Shown here: piece by piece, positions 12,015 through 24,299 of the stretch
How positions within the stretch are numbered: the stretch's first letter is position 1
How the letters are laid out: each line of letters begins with the position of its first letter
From: Kudoa neothunni
Lineage: Eukaryota; Cnidaria
Length of the DNA stretch: 64,000 bases
Direction of reading: 5' to 3'
Assembly (NCBI GenBank): GCA_964304625.1
Contig: OZ199838.1
Span: 1,922,001-1,986,000, forward strand
Notes under the pieces: generated by a model
What the model was told of the DNA's origin: nothing
Seen by the model: the letters and a program-made list of their open reading frames with translations, nothing else
The model's database searches: none
Made by a program: the position numbers and the translations under genes

Positions 12015-12729
12015 ATGGCCACCGATCAAGATAAGTTGAGCAAATTCTTTGCTAAACAAGACCGAAAAATTCAAGACAGTGGATACATTACCATCAACAA
12101 GATTGCAGATAAAAAACACTCGCGTATACAGTCCGTCAAGATGGGATCCAATAGGGACAAAACCAATGATGAAGCTAACAAATCTGTATTTATTGTGGGG
12201 TGATGTTGTGACTGTTCTATGTGGATGTTGTTTTAGGATGATGAATGGGGTCAAATTGATAACGAAATGAGCTCAAGTATTGGTTATCTACCTACACACA
12301 CCGATCTTTCCATTTTTAAGTTGATCGACCATAAAAGAATTCAACAGCAACAACAAAAGTAATTAATTAGCTTTTCGTGATTTTGACCGTGCGTTGATCA
12401 ACACATTATTTGTGGATTCAGGAAACTACCACATAGTATCTCTGATGAAACAAAATATAAAGATGCCGACCACACTCAAAATAGTAAAGCTTTCTGTTTC
12501 CACCAAAATTATTTGTTGTTTAGGAGTTACAGCTCCGGTTTTTAATCTAAGTACCGTAAAATCTAAACCCGTTGCTGACAACGGTGGTAGTGCCCCTGTA
12601 CAGTCTACTACTACACCACCAGAAACAAAACCATACCAACCTGGTGATCTTTCGAGAAGAAAAGCCACCAAGCCTAATAGTTCCCTCTCGCAACTTCTGC
12701 TAGACGAAGCCGAATTTCCAACTCTATAG
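12015..12729 (+). CDS. CDV3: CDV3 homologue
   Basis: Four exons: 12015-12194, 12237-12358, 12422-12483, 12524-12729; 189 aa, introns of 42, 63 and 40 bp, frame closing on TAG. The N-terminus MATDQDKLSKFFAKQDRKI matches the CDV3 start (xxLDNFFAKRDKK). Exon 2 opens with DDEWGQ, the DDEW block of CDV3. The C-terminus holds KPYQPGDLSRRK and ends DEAEFPTL, like the VYRPPGARL...FPSL tail of the family. CDV3 is a small, acidic, largely disordered cytosolic protein of poorly known function, found across animals. A poly(A) signal AATAAA follows at 12758-12763. No neighbouring gene suggests a shared role. Confidence 0.82.
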
Positions 12730-13150
12730 GAAGAACTTTGAGTCTTTAAATACTAGAAATAAACCAAACAACTCCTCTTAGTTTATGATAGTAGTGTTTG
12801 CTTCATAAATTTTTTTCTTATCTGTCACTTGTTTAACTTTTTTCGCGTATAATCATTGAAACTTAATTCGAGTATCAGCTTATTTAATATTCTATTCTAA
12901 AGAATAATGTGTCTCTAAGTGTCCTAATATTTATGGTGATTCTCTAACTCGATCTCATCCCAACTTTAGTCCAATGACTAGTAACTGATAGGATCTCACA
13001 GCCGTTTTTTTAAGTCCTAATTTGGTATCGCAAATTTACTATATATGGCTTGAAAAATACAGTGATATTTATTTTTGGATATGTAGTTAAGTAGGTTGAT
13101 ACCCATTTAGTTCGGGAGAATTATTCGCGGTGTCAATTCAGTACACTCCA

Positions 13151-15955
13151 TTAACCCTCGGAAGCCAGAACTCAAAAACCTTAAGCGTGATGCGTGTTGC
13201 GTGTTGCGTATTCCGGTGGGAGTATTTCACTCACCCCAGAGATTCTCAATGTTGCTGCGCCTACTTGATAAGATTTATTATTTCAAATGGTTAACAATCA
13301 GTTAAATTTGAATAAAACGATATTGGATGTAAAAATAATTAAACCATTTAGAAGAAAAATACAAGTGATTAATAATGAGTATTTCCATAAAAAAGGCACA
13401 ACAAAACATTATACTAACCAGAAATACAGATTATGTGATAAAATGGCTATTTGTAAATTTATAGAAAACTTGGTGTTAATTTTTAGTGAGTTTCTATCAT
13501 TTTTTAGAAACAACCGGCGGCAGCACCGTAATGAGATTACCCAGGGATATTAGTTAATCTTATCATTCTGCCGAGGATTAAATTAGCCGGGAAGCAATAT
13601 GAAGCAATCAGTGTTAATAAACTAACTTCAAATTTGTATTATTCCGATGTAAATTTATTTTAATATCAAAAATAATTTTTTTTAATAAAATTAACCAAAA
13701 GATTATAAATTTACAGGTTAACAACCATTATATGTTATTATTTCTAAGTAAATTTTCAACAAAATTCCTAAAATAGTGTTTATAGTATAAACTGTGAGAA
13801 ACTAATTATTGTTCATAGATACGACTAATTTCTAAATGTAACAAAATATGTTGTATTATACGATACAATAGTTTATCAATTCGGATTTAAATTGCAATGT
13901 GATCATTGCATAACACTTTTTTTAACTCGATGTGACAGACATACAGGTTATTTGCATACACTGAAAAAAATTCTGGTCAATAGTTCTAGGGCAGTGGACA
14001 CATCTTGAATGCGATCCTGTTGAAATTTCGTTGTTCGATGTGGATAATTCATTATTTCCCACGTGGTTATTAAATACATCGAATACAAATTTGAGGTGTG
14101 CATGATAAACATTGGGTTTGATGAGTTCCGTCGCGAATTCACGGAGAAAATACTGCCTGCGACTTCGATCAGTTGATCGCCAATCTGGATTGTTTGACAC
14201 CCAAATTATGTAAGCATTTAACGCTGACATGACAATCAGGTCCATAAACATTCTTAAGGGCCATCTTCTTGTTGTTCGCGAACAGGTATAGAGTTGGGTC
14301 ATCCGGTCACCATTATCAACACCTCCCTCGTCCTATTGTAATGAACAATAATTTCTGGCAGTCTTCTTTCTGATTGTTCAACCGAGCTATCGTGAAAGTC
14401 CGTGGATAACAGAAAAACATTACGATTCTTCTTTGGAACATACGACACAATTGTCAAGTCGTCACAGAAATAAAAATTTGGGGCGAGTTCATCGCGATTA
14501 GCGTTGTTTCGGAGGATTTCAGGAATATATCTGTTATTTTTTCTTAGTGTCCCAGTCCAAGTTATATTTCTCTCCAATAAAAATAACGTCAAAGGAACGG
14601 AGGTGAACAAGTTTCGATAGTCAATCCTCGTCCACTACCACAAAACGGACTCATGAGATCCTTGACAACCCTTTCACTTTGCTTACTTCCTTTGACGTTT
14701 CCGATGTTTCCGGTGTATGGTTGAACGTTCAGCAGATATGTCGTATTAGCGTCAGCGAAAACCTACCATTCGCTCATCAATCGTTATATGCGTACCAAGC
14801 GAACAGTTTTTTTAATGCTTCGTTAATTTGTTCCAAAATATCACGGATCGGTTCAAATTTATCTCGAGAAGCATAAAACCTTGATGCTCTTGTTGACCTG
14901 TCACCGAAACGGATGGTTCGGTAAATAAGACTGAATTTATCTCTCGATATCGCGGCTGAAAAGAATGCTCGCTTAAATAACGGGTTCATTTCCCGAATGT
15001 TTCTCAGTGATACTCTAGATCCATTACCACGTCCAGCTGAAATCAAAACACCCAGAAAAGCCATCAATTCCTCCATTGTTATTGCATTGGTGCTATTATA
15101 GCGATCAATGGATTGCCGAAACTTATTCGTATAGAATAATATTTTTTCAAATACAAAATTAAAAAAAAATAGCATGAATGATGACAAAATATCCGAGATA
15201 TTGCTTGCGTCCCTGATAGGGTCAGAATTAACATTAACAAAATTGTGGAAACTGGTGCGTTTTTTGGATTTTAGACCACACTCCCACTGAAATCCTGATT
15301 TAGACGTCGATATTTCAATTAGGTTCCCATCATTGTCATTATTACTCATTTTTTGATTCTCCGAGTCCTCAGGATATTCCCTACAATCCTCATAAAATGA
15401 TTCATCTGATAAATGACCTTCAAAATCTACGTCACTATCAACAAATGCTTCTTTACCAACAAAATCGTTGATGAGATCATCTGAATTATCTTCGTAGGGC
15501 ATTTTTTCTATAGAAATATTAAGTTTATGCAAAATTGTTCGTAAATTGGCATACACTTACAAAACTGAATGACGAAAACGTGATTGGCGCGACTTTCTGG
15601 ATCATCACATATTTATACGATAATCCGTCGGTGACAATTAAGGACTTACTGTTATTGGGCTCATTCGTCTTCTATTTATACTCCAAAATCTTTTTTGACG
15701 TTTTTTTTATTTGTTTATAATAAAAATAGCATTAGAAAGTATTATTAACGCGAAAATAACTCCAAATTTAAAGATGCCTTGTCTACGTTTAATTTAAAGG
15801 ATATAAACAACATTTTCTAATATATACGAAGCATTAATTATGTTGGAAGATTACGTGGAGCCAAATAAGGTTCTTTAGAAATTTTAAGAGGAAAATTTCA
15901 ACAAAAACATACATTGGGGTGTACGAATTACCCCGCTCCGTCCCGGAAAGGTTAA
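13151..15955 (-). mobile_element. piggyBac transposon, decayed, with transposase remains
   Basis: TTAA at 13151-13154 and 15952-15955 bound 2,797 bp. The left end starts CCCTCGGAAGCC and the reversed right end CCTTTCCGGGACGGAGC. On the minus strand, from about 15502 down to 13922, are pieces of a piggyBac (DDE_Tnp_1_7) transposase. An acidic N-terminus (MPYEDNSDDL) is followed by EELMAFLGVLISAGR, then MNPLFKRAFFSAAISRDKF, the first catalytic block TIDERMVGFR (about 14780), SPPF/LFTSVPL remains near 14610, then TTRRWPLRMFMDLIVMSALN and a cysteine-rich tail (CVHCPRT...CMQITC). About 25 codons after the IDERMVGFR block are missing and the frame is broken in several places, so it cannot be active. 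Confidence 0.85.
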
Positions 15956-16989
15956 AGTTTAAACAGTGATTTTTTGTAAAAGGTACGAATTTCAGCGACA
16001 ACTCCCAATCTCATGTATAAGAATTGCGGCACTTTTGCTATTCTATATGCGACTTTAGACAAAAAAATACATTTTATAAGTTCAGATACTAAAAATTAAA
16101 ATAAATATATTTATTTTTGATTATATAAAATAATTTCAAAATCCACTTTTTAAGATTTCGTTGATTACTATAGTTTGTATTTTGTATCATATCTAAATTA
16201 ACAGTGCAGGATTTGGTTGGGGAAAAGTATATAGTTATAAGACATCAAGATTGAAAATTGAACAATACTAAATTTTTTTTGTGTTAAAATGTTTACACGA
16301 ATTCCGTGATAGGATTTGATCTGCTGTATAAAAACATAACGAAAAATTCTAAAAACTAAAAGACTTATTTTAATATTACAAGCAAGAACCATATCCATAA
16401 ATTTCTTTTTTTATACTTGGAAAATTTAACGTCAATATATAGAGCACTTAAACTCATTTGTTGGTTGGATAGGTTTGCGAAAAAATAATATAAGTTGTTT
16501 TAAGTAAGAGACGTTCCAAAATATGCAGATAATATGGATTTTTTAGGTTTTTGTAAACAAAAGGAGATTACACGTGAGCACGATATCGCTCGAATGTGTT
16601 TTTATCAATTTTCTTTCTTTATTTTTAAAATAATGACGTTGAATTTGGTTCCATTGGATTATTTTACGTTATTAGACCATGAAAAATGTTTGTAGATAAA
16701 TTTCAATAATTGCAATTAATTGAGATAATTGATAGTGTCATATTGAAATTAAAAATAATTTATTGCGAGACTAATGATTGATTTTATGTAAAAATCAATT
16801 ATTTCCAGGCCATGTCAATAGGACTGCTTTTAATCGACGTACATATCCCTCGTGTTAAAGTGCTACATATCGTTAAAGAAAAAATTTTGTTCACTCATTT
16901 TGTAAATTAACGTTGATTATTAATATATTTTTGCATTTTAACAGACGAAAATTGTTCAGACTAACAAAATAACTATGAATTCATAATTT

Positions 16990-17121
16990 ATAACGACTAA
17001 AAATCAAAAAGTAATAATTTCTTCAAAACAAAATTATCGAAAATTATTTTCAATTTTGTTCGGATCTCGCATCCCCTGAGACCAAAGTTCGCACCTCCAG
17101 TTGGGAACCCCTGCTCTAAGT
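16990..17121 (+). repeat. hAT element right end with nnnTAnnn flank
   Basis: The end reads ...CCAGTTGGGAACCCCTG at 17113, followed by CTCTAAGT. Reversed, it is CAGGGGTTCCCAACTGG, the standard hAT terminus. The reverse strand shows the low-grade frame EQGFPTGG...EIRTKLK typical of such ends. No matching left end with the same 8-bp flank was found upstream. Confidence 0.55.
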
Positions 17122-17316
17122 GATCTAGGTTATATTCACGAAATTGTAATCCATGAAAAAGAGTTCGTGTCGTCTGAAGGTTCCCATACCAACCGAATCG
17201 AAGGTACACTGAGCGCGTTCAAACGCAAATCTCGAAGAATCACCAATAAACAAAATTCGATGATATCATCGTATAAACTGAGTGGTGGTGCTTCAGAAGA
17301 ATTCATACGACCGTAG
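17122..17316 (+). pseudogene. Merlin/ISXO2-type transposase fragment
   Basis: The frame contains GYIHEIVIHEKEFV and GSHTNRIEGTLSAFKRKSRR. This is the end of the DDE_Tnp_IS1595 (ISXO2-like) domain, whose pattern is H-x-x-VNHS-x-x-FV...G-x-HTN-x-IE...W...KR. Only about 60 codons remain, without the rest of the catalytic domain. It starts right at the edge of a hAT end, suggesting the hAT landed in or next to the Merlin copy. Confidence 0.65.
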
Positions 17317-17872
17317 TATTCGAACAGATTATTGATGTTATAGATTTAATTTATAATTTTTATTAAAAATGTTGCAATTATTCGTAAAATAATAAGTTGT
17401 GCTGCTCGGGTGTTTCAGTATTCGAATTAAGAAGACGGTAGGGGACATTCTAAACTTTAAACTTCTGCATGTATTAAAGGCAAACAAATACCACTTAATT
17501 AATCAATACACCGTAAAATTTAAATATGGCATAATGCTCCACAGGATGTACTTCGCCGACCACTGACCTAATTTGTGTGAACCTAATATCCAAAGGGATC
17601 ACAGGTTATATTTAACGACACCTAACGAGGGTACCAAGAAATATGATGTTCAGATTATTGAAGATTAATTTTCACAATAGTTATTGATTATTACAATAGT
17701 TTGACGATAGACTTCTCCCAAAGTGTTCCAATCGTTTTTTGACCATTTTTCAATTGGATTCGTTGAAAAAAATCTGGGGTCTTTTTACCCTAAAGTCCGT
17801 TAAAGGATAAATTTTTTTCTTGGTCACTTTAAATTATTTTGAGGTAAAATCAACCCCAAGTCCTTTAGAGGG

Positions 17873-17876
17873 TTAA
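17873..17876. repeat. Solo TTAA end of a piggyBac-type element
   Basis: The sequence left of this TTAA, reversed, reads CCCTCTAAAGGACTTGGGG, matching the left end at 40862 (CCCTCTAACGGACTTGGGG). A related GGGGT...ACCC motif lies at about 17776-17795. The partner end was not located with confidence. Confidence 0.45.
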
Positions 17877-19558
17877 ACATAAAATTTTGAAGTTTTCTTA
17901 ATAACACAGTCATTTTAAAAGTTAAATTATATTACTTTAGCCGATGTTTTTTTTATTTGTATAGTGTAGTAATATATAGCTATAGCTATTTTAGATATAC
18001 AAGTGCTGATTCATTACTGTAACCTCGCCTGAATTGTAAAGGCTTTTAATTTTATTTTTAAACATCTCATCAGACTATAATACTAAGAATTTTAAAATTT
18101 CTACGCAAATTTTTAGCTTAATTATTTATCAACTGAGAATTTTCTCAAAACTATAAATAAACAATAAATGCTCTGGAATTGCACGCAGGGAGGAGGGAAA
18201 TGCTAATTTTTCTAAGCGTGATAAGGCAGTCGAAGTATAAAATAGTGACTTTATGAATTATTTTAGTCATCATTTTGAAAATAATAACAAAAAATATTAT
18301 AATTTTCTTGGCTTAATTATATAAGAAGAAAATAGTTATAGATCAGAATATAAAATAATTCAGCCATCTTTATATTTTATTACCAGCAAATGGATGTGGT
18401 TATCAGTTAAGTTATTCTTCCACATTTATTTATTCTTTTGTTCAACGAAATGTGGATCAAATTTTTGGTAAAATATTAGCTTCAGAAGTTTCTAAAAACA
18501 ATTCTGATGTTTTATCAATTAAATAGTAACCATTATTTTTACCAAGATTCAATGACGAGACATTACACGAGCTAGCAAGACAACATCTGTAAACTGTTTA
18601 ACGTGTTAATTGAGTATTAAAACGATACTGTAAGAAAATAATTTAAATTCCAACAATATTTTAGTAAATATATTCAGAAAAGACAAAATATTCCACATCT
18701 GTCAACTTGAATTCTGATATACACCATCAATTAGAAGAATGAACAAAATAAAGCACGATAAAGGAACAGAAATAAGAGCGCATAAAAATAGAAGCTTTAA
18801 CCACATAAATTTTATCTTAAAATTCGCGTTCATGCTCAAAAAACAATAATTGTGTAGGTAATTATGGCAAAAGCCATTAGGATATAAACGTTCGATTTAT
18901 AATATTTTCATGAGATATTAAGGTAACTCGGAATTTATGTATTTTAAATAACGTCAAGTTCTGTTTTATTTGATTACGTAAACCACATTGAAATACACGT
19001 TTGAATTCAAACTAGGGTTGCTTCCAAGTGAAAACCAATCAAGAATTAACGAATATTATTATGCTGTTAGTTATAATAAGAGTAGAATTAAAAAATAAAT
19101 TGTTTCTCGTTAAAATTAAACACTATAAAATTAGGGCTATAACACGAAATAGAAGATGAAGCTGAAAGATTATTTCATTCTAAATAGGACTTTTGTTTGG
19201 GGTACACCTGGAGAATTAAAGGGTGGCAACTTTCGGCTTATATTTATTGATAATTTGGAGAAATAGGCGTGGAACTTGAGTGATTTTTTCCCACTGATAA
19301 AAAAGCAACAAGGCTAATTATTTGTTAAACAGGGTACCTTAAAGATTATGACACAGCATTTATTTCTCAGCAATTAATCTTCTTAGAGTATAGAAACTCA
19401 GGTTATAACAATTTTGTAACTCCTAATTATGTTTCATATAAAGACAATGAAGTGAAATAATTCCTATTTAGACCCACATAAATTACAAAACTAATTTGAC
19501 ATTTCAGAGAACAATCAAATACAGGATAAATTAATAGCTTACGTAATGCGTGAAATTC

Positions 19559-19566
19559 CTATAAAG
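19559..19566 (+). promoter_or_regulatory. TATA box of enolase
   Basis: CTATAAAGG lies 60 bases before the ATG, leaving room for a start about 30 bases downstream and a 5' UTR of about 35 bases. A CAG at about 19614-19616 could instead be a trans-splice acceptor. Confidence 0.5.
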
Positions 19567-19624
19567 GATCAAACTTCGATAACAAAAGAATCGTCGTTAA
19601 TACCTCGTGTTTGGCAGTTTTGTG

Positions 19625-20917
19625 ATGGCTGATATTATCAAGAGTGTTCACGCAAGAAGAATTTTCGACAGCAGAGGTAACCCCACCGTAGAAGTTGAGG
19701 TTACCACCGGAAAGGGCATGTTCCGGGCTGCCGTTCCATCTGGTGCCAGCACTGGTATTTATGAAGCCGTCGAGCTTAGAGATGGTGGTTCCAAGTGTAT
19801 GGGAAAAGATGTCTCCAAAGCTGTTGCCAACGTTAACACCATTATTGCCCCCAAGATTGTAGGCATGAGCGTCTCTGATCAAGCTGCTCTTGACAAGCTA
19901 ATGTGTGAGCAATTGGATGGTACCAAGAACAAGGGAAAACTCGGAGCCAACGCCATTCTCGGAGTGTCGATGGCTGTTTGCCGTGCTGCAGCTGCCGCCA
20001 AAGATCTTCCTCTCTACGAATACATCGCTGAACTTTCCGGATCCAAACCTATGCTTCCAGTTCCATCATTCAACGTTATCAATGGTGGTAGTCACGCTGG
20101 AAACAAATTGGCTTTCCAAGAGTTCATGATCATGCCTACTGGTGCCACCTCTTTCACCGAAGCAATGAACATGGGATCCGAAGTTTACCACAATCTCAAA
20201 TCTCTTATCAAAAAGAAGTATGGTATTGATGCCACCAATGTCGGTGATGAGGGTGGTTTTGCTCCAAACATCCAAGAGAACGGTGAGGGAGTCATTCTAC
20301 TTATTGACGCCATCAAGCAAGCTGGTTATGAAGGTAAAGTTAAAATTGCCATGGATGTTGCCGCTTCCGAATTCTACAAGGATGGTAAATACGACCTTGA
20401 CTTCAAATCGGCCAACTCCACCAGTGTCATCACCCCCGATCAACTTTCTGACATGTACGTCGAACTTATAAACAAATACCCCATTGTCAGTATTGAAGAT
20501 CCATTCGATCAAGACGATTGGGAATCATGGATTAAACTTACCGCTCGCGTCAGTGCTCAAGTTGTTGGTGATGATCTCACTGTCACCAACACCGAAAGAA
20601 TTTCCACCGCGGTTGAGAAGAAAGCCTGTAATTGTCTCCTTCTTAAAGTCAACCAAATTGGTTCAGTTACCGAAGCTATTGCCTCTGCTCAGTTGGCTCG
20701 CAAAAATGGTTGGGGTATCATGGTCTCCCACAGAAGTGGCGAAACCGAGGACACTTTCATTGCTGATCTCGTTGTTGGTCTTGGTTGTGGTCAAATCAAA
20801 ACTGGAGCTCCATGCAGATCCGAAAGACTCGCCAAATACAACCAAATTCTCAGAATTGAAGAAGCTATGAAGGACAAAGCCATCTATGTTGGTGAAAACT
20901 TCAGAAAACCTCAGTAA
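19625..20917 (+). CDS. ENO: Enolase (2-phosphoglycerate hydratase), intronless
   Basis: A single frame of 430 codons starting [20 protein letters not shown], the standard enolase N-terminus. Family landmarks in order: the flexible loop [33 protein letters not shown], the metal ligands in AMDVAASE and [10 protein letters not shown] and in GDDLTVTN, the catalytic lysine in [14 protein letters not shown], and [15 protein letters not shown] near the C-terminus. The length equals the usual 430-435 aa. It converts 2-phosphoglycerate to phosphoenolpyruvate in cytosolic glycolysis. The annotated ATG is chosen because an upstream extension lacks an ATG and family members begin at this MADI. Codon use is richer in C than in neighbours, as expected for strong expression. 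The lack of introns contrasts with the intron-dense genes around it. Confidence 0.98.
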   Translation: MADIIKSVHARRIFDSRGNPTVEVEVTTGKGMFRAAVPSGASTGIYEAVELRDGGSKCMGKDVSKAVANVNTIIAPKIVGMSVSDQAALDKLMCEQLDGTKNKGKLGANAILGVSMAVCRAAAAAKDLPLYEYIAELSGSKPMLPVPSFNVINGGSHAGNKLAFQEFMIMPTGATSFTEAMNMGSEVYHNLKSLIKKKYGIDATNVGDEGGFAPNIQENGEGVILLIDAIKQAGYEGKVKIAMDVAASEFYKDGKYDLDFKSANSTSVITPDQLSDMYVELINKYPIVSIEDPFDQDDWESWIKLTARVSAQVVGDDLTVTNTERISTAVEKKACNCLLLKVNQIGSVTEAIASAQLARKNGWGIMVSHRSGETEDTFIADLVVGLGCGQIKTGAPCRSERLAKYNQILRIEEAMKDKAIYVGENFRKPQ

Positions 20918-21441
20918 TCGGCATCTCAATGACGCCTTGCTGGGAATAGAGTTTCCGTTAGTTTCTTTCCATTATGAATTGCATATTAATTAGTATAATT
21001 TATGTTTGCAAGGCTCTTTATTTGTTATTTTATTTGCGCTTCTAATGATATTTCGCAATTTTTCATTATTTAAGCGAGGTATTCTATCTACTATAGAATT
21101 ATGAGTTATATTTATTTTGAAGAAGCTCTAAGATTTCAATCGCTCCTAATGATTAGATTATGTTAATTTCAACTACGGAGAAATTTTTCGTTGAGTTCCC
21201 TCATCAAATTTCCACGCTCTAAAAGTTATATTACTATTATTCAACCTACATTGACTCCAATAATCACAAATGTGGCAGATGAGCTTTAACTGAGTTTTTC
21301 GAAATAAATAGAATGTTTTTGAAAAAATATTACATGAAAGTTAGGTAGATGACAAAGCGAAATCTTCAATGAAAATAATAGATATAAAAGTGATATTTTG
21401 CGAGACGTCTCAAAGAAAACACAAAAATACATAAAAACAGA

Positions 21442-22323
21442 CTAAAATCTGGAATGAATAAAAGAAATGTTGGCTGTGGCCTTCTTGTGTGCTTTAACAC
21501 GCAAATCCCATGCATATCCCTAGGGAAAAACAACTATCAAAGAAGCATCTCCAACACATCACATACTCTTTTCTCAAAAGCATTGATGATCTCTTCCACA
21601 AAAACATCTTCATATTTAAGAGATTTATTTTCCTTCAATCTTTCTTGGATGGCTAATTTAAGCCATTTTATAGCAAAATGAAGTTGTAGGTTTTCGCAGA
21701 TTGCGGTTGGTTTCTAAAAAGATGATGTACATTAACACCCAACTCAAACATACCTACAACTAGTCAACTTACATGAATTTCAAGGTGTCCCTTTTTCAAG
21801 ATTTTAGTTGTAGCTAGTGGTTTAACATTGTTGACAGCTTGGTTGAAGATTTGCATGGGAGTTAGGCTAGACTCAGGATGAATTTTTCTAGCCAAATCAC
21901 CGACATTTTAATAACACCACAACAACGACGAAAAATTACTTTAATTCAATTGATAATTGTTTCAATGCCTATATAAATGTTTTAAAAATTGATAAACAAT
22001 AAATCACCTTTTGAATGAGCATATGAAGCATGCCTTTTTCATAAAGTCGAAGAGAAGCATTCATAAATTTACTAAGCAATATCCACAGTTACTTTATTAG
22101 TCTACAGAATTAATATTTCTTAATTACAGGAGAACTGGGTCATGATTTGTATCATATATATTGATAGGAGGGGCGGCCTTTGGAATAATGTTTTTGGTCG
22201 CGATTAAATTTATTCTACACAAATTGTAAAACTAAAACAATTCACACACTACTTGCATGTGTATGGCGCTTCAACGCCGTTGAAGAATACCATCTTCCTT
22301 TCATTCAATGGAACAGTTTTCAT
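21442..22323 (-). CDS. MRPS7: Mitochondrial ribosomal protein uS7m
   Basis: Seven exons, read on the minus strand: 22323-22253, 22214-22128, 22071-22008, 21968-21940, 21887-21773, 21713-21567, 21519-21442; 196 aa, every junction in phase, stop TAG. The S7 family is shown by DPVLLKFMNASLRLYEKGM (S7: DP-x-L-x-KF-x-N-x-LM), then TPMQIFNQAVNNVKPL, LHFAIKWLKLAIQER (AIKW-x-x-EA-x-R) and the ending RVKAHKKATANISFIHSRF, the HKMAEANRAFAHYRW tail of the family. It binds the 3' major domain of the small-subunit rRNA in the mitochondrial ribosome. The N-terminus MKTVPLNERK is the first ATG after an in-frame stop. Introns are 39-59 bp. Confidence 0.85.
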
Positions 22324-22652
22324 TTTGTCGTCACTATCGCGAATAGTGTTGCATTCTTATTATAATTCAACTTATTTAACTCTTACCATTCAACTCCCAC
22401 ATCTTGGGTAACTGAATAAAACCTGCTTGAGATTTTTTTAATCACACGCTTAAATTCAAGGTTGGCAAGCACGCGGAGCATTTATTTGCTTTAGTTTTCA
22501 TCACGCCTGCGCAGAAATTGAAGTTTAAAAATTGCTACGAACAACAGGCTTTAAAATTAATTCAAAGATAAATTTAAATATTTTTGAGAAGAAAAATAAA
22601 AGTGTGAACAAACAAGCAAAAAGAAGGAAATATACAAAAAGGACTAAAAATA

Positions 22653-23271
22653 TTAGGGTTTTTTAGAAGGAGTATTCACATTTTTTTGTAAAGCCTTTGA
22701 AAGATTGACTTTGGCTCTTCGCTTGTTATGTTTCCCAGTTTTTAGAATTTTATCTATAATTTCGGAATCTTGCAAAGTGCCAATATTTGTTTTGTTAGGG
22801 CTATTTTGGGAATTTTGAGAAAGTTGTTTGACTGGAGTGGAATCGCCTATTTAGATTTAGCAACCGAGTTAAAATTCTAGATTAGCTGGTGAATAGAATA
22901 ACTTGAATCCACTAAATTGGTGGAGGGTTGAGTTTGGTTGGAGATGTTTGCGGTTTCATTTTGGACAATATGTTGAACAATTTCCATATTCAAGTTTTCG
23001 TTAGTTCTAGATGAGCTTTTATTTTCGGAATTGTTATTATTGAGTTGATTGGCGGATGAAGGTTTCTAAAGGAAATAGAATCGTTAAACAAATCACAATT
23101 TAAAATAATGTTTACTTTTCTTTTTCGTCGGCTCATTTCAACTTTCAATTTCTCTTCCCTTTTTCCTAATAACACATTTATATTTGTTGCAGATTCAACT
23201 AGTAAGCAACAACACGAATCATCATTACTTTGACGTTCCTTTAGGAATTCTTCATTTTCAGATTCCCACAT
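22653..23271 (-). CDS. Unrecognised basic protein, 170 aa
   Basis: Three exons on the minus strand: 23271-23116, 23065-22903, 22846-22653, introns of about 50 and 56 bp, frame closing on TAA. It starts MWESENEEFLKERQS, has a charged helical segment ending EMSRRKRKK, a middle rich in Asn/Ser/Gln (NNNNSENKSSS), and a lysine/arginine-rich end HNKRRAKVNLSKALQK. An open frame continues 12 codons upstream of this ATG to a possible acceptor at about 23311, so the start may be earlier or the leader trans-spliced. The composition suggests a nuclear protein. I recognise no family. It lies 330 bp upstream of MRPS7 on the same strand. Confidence 0.6.
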
Positions 23272-23859
23272 TTTTTGTTTATATTCGCTTTCAGTGGTGG
23301 AAAGCAAGCACTAAAATTTTTAGGTATTTTTAAAAATTCGAGTAGATTTAATCAGAGATGAAAAGAAATTTATATTTAGTGGGAAATTATAAAATTTGGT
23401 CTAAATTAAAAAAATGAGTTAAATATCAGCTAATGCGATACATATCATAATATTTAATGCGCAAAAATTATTAAATCAAAAATTAAGGCGAATATAGACA
23501 ACACTGAATATAACTGTAATCTGCCTTTATTAAATTTTCAAAATTAATTATACATTTTATTAATGTGTTTAATTATGAAGTTTACTTAATTTTTTATATA
23601 ATTATTGATTAATAAATGTGTTTTCCATTGAAAATCTCCCAAATATTCAAAATAACCTGTATTTTTATTACTTAACAATATCAACCGTAATAGATTTGAT
23701 CAATAAATTGAACCTTGAAGGGTACCATTCATCGAAAATAAAATTTCAAGATGAATTAAGTTGCACAAAAATTGGAAAAAACAATAATAAAGTAACCTTT
23801 GAGTTTAATTAATTAATTTATGAAATAAATAAATAAATACCAATACAAGTAGTAATTAA

Positions 23860-24183
23860 CCCTCTTAGGAATTTGGGGTGAAATTCACCCCAGCATAATT
23901 TTCCATTAATTATTCATCCAACAAATGTGTTCATTGTTCAAAATGAATTCTATCTATGCTCATTATATTAAAAATATAAATTAAAATAAAATACACCGTA
24001 TTTACATTTTTTACTTTTATGCGTTACCGAAGAGTTGGTGACTTATGCCGTATAAGGTTTTATGAATAAATTTAGTAAAATTTTTGTTTAAATTTACTTA
24101 AAAAAACTCTGGGGTAAATTTCGTCCCAAAATACTTGATACCTTGATACTTGGAGGTAGTTCGATTTTTGATATCTTAGAGGG
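23860..24183. mobile_element. Short TTAA-type MITE
   Basis: Starts after TTAA (23856-23859) with CCCTCTTAGGAATTTGGGGTGAAATTCACCCC-type sequence. Its far end, reversed, starts CCCTCTAAGATATC and has a matching GGGGTAAATTTCGTCCC inner motif. The right flank has decayed to TAAA. 324 bp, non-coding. Confidence 0.6.
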
Positions 24184-24299
24184 TAAATGTATAAAAGTCG
24201 TATCGAATATTAATATTTAGCGATGATACGATACAAAACTTATTTCCAATGACAAACTCAGGTATGGTTATGAATATGAAATTTTTTCAAGTTTATATA

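Larger units (their letters stand above)
15956..19559. other. AT-rich intergenic DNA with transposon debris
   Basis: Apart from the Merlin fragment and hAT end near 17.0-17.3 kb and a solo TTAA-type end at 17.87 kb, no gene or feature is recognised. The last 60 bases carry the enolase promoter. Confidence 0.5.

Noticed and set aside
13287-13553. 88-codon plus-strand frame
   Set aside because: Lies inside the decayed piggyBac, opposite to its transposase, with no similarity to anything.
19559-20929. Frames on both strands within enolase
   Set aside because: Shadows of the highly expressed enolase reading frame.
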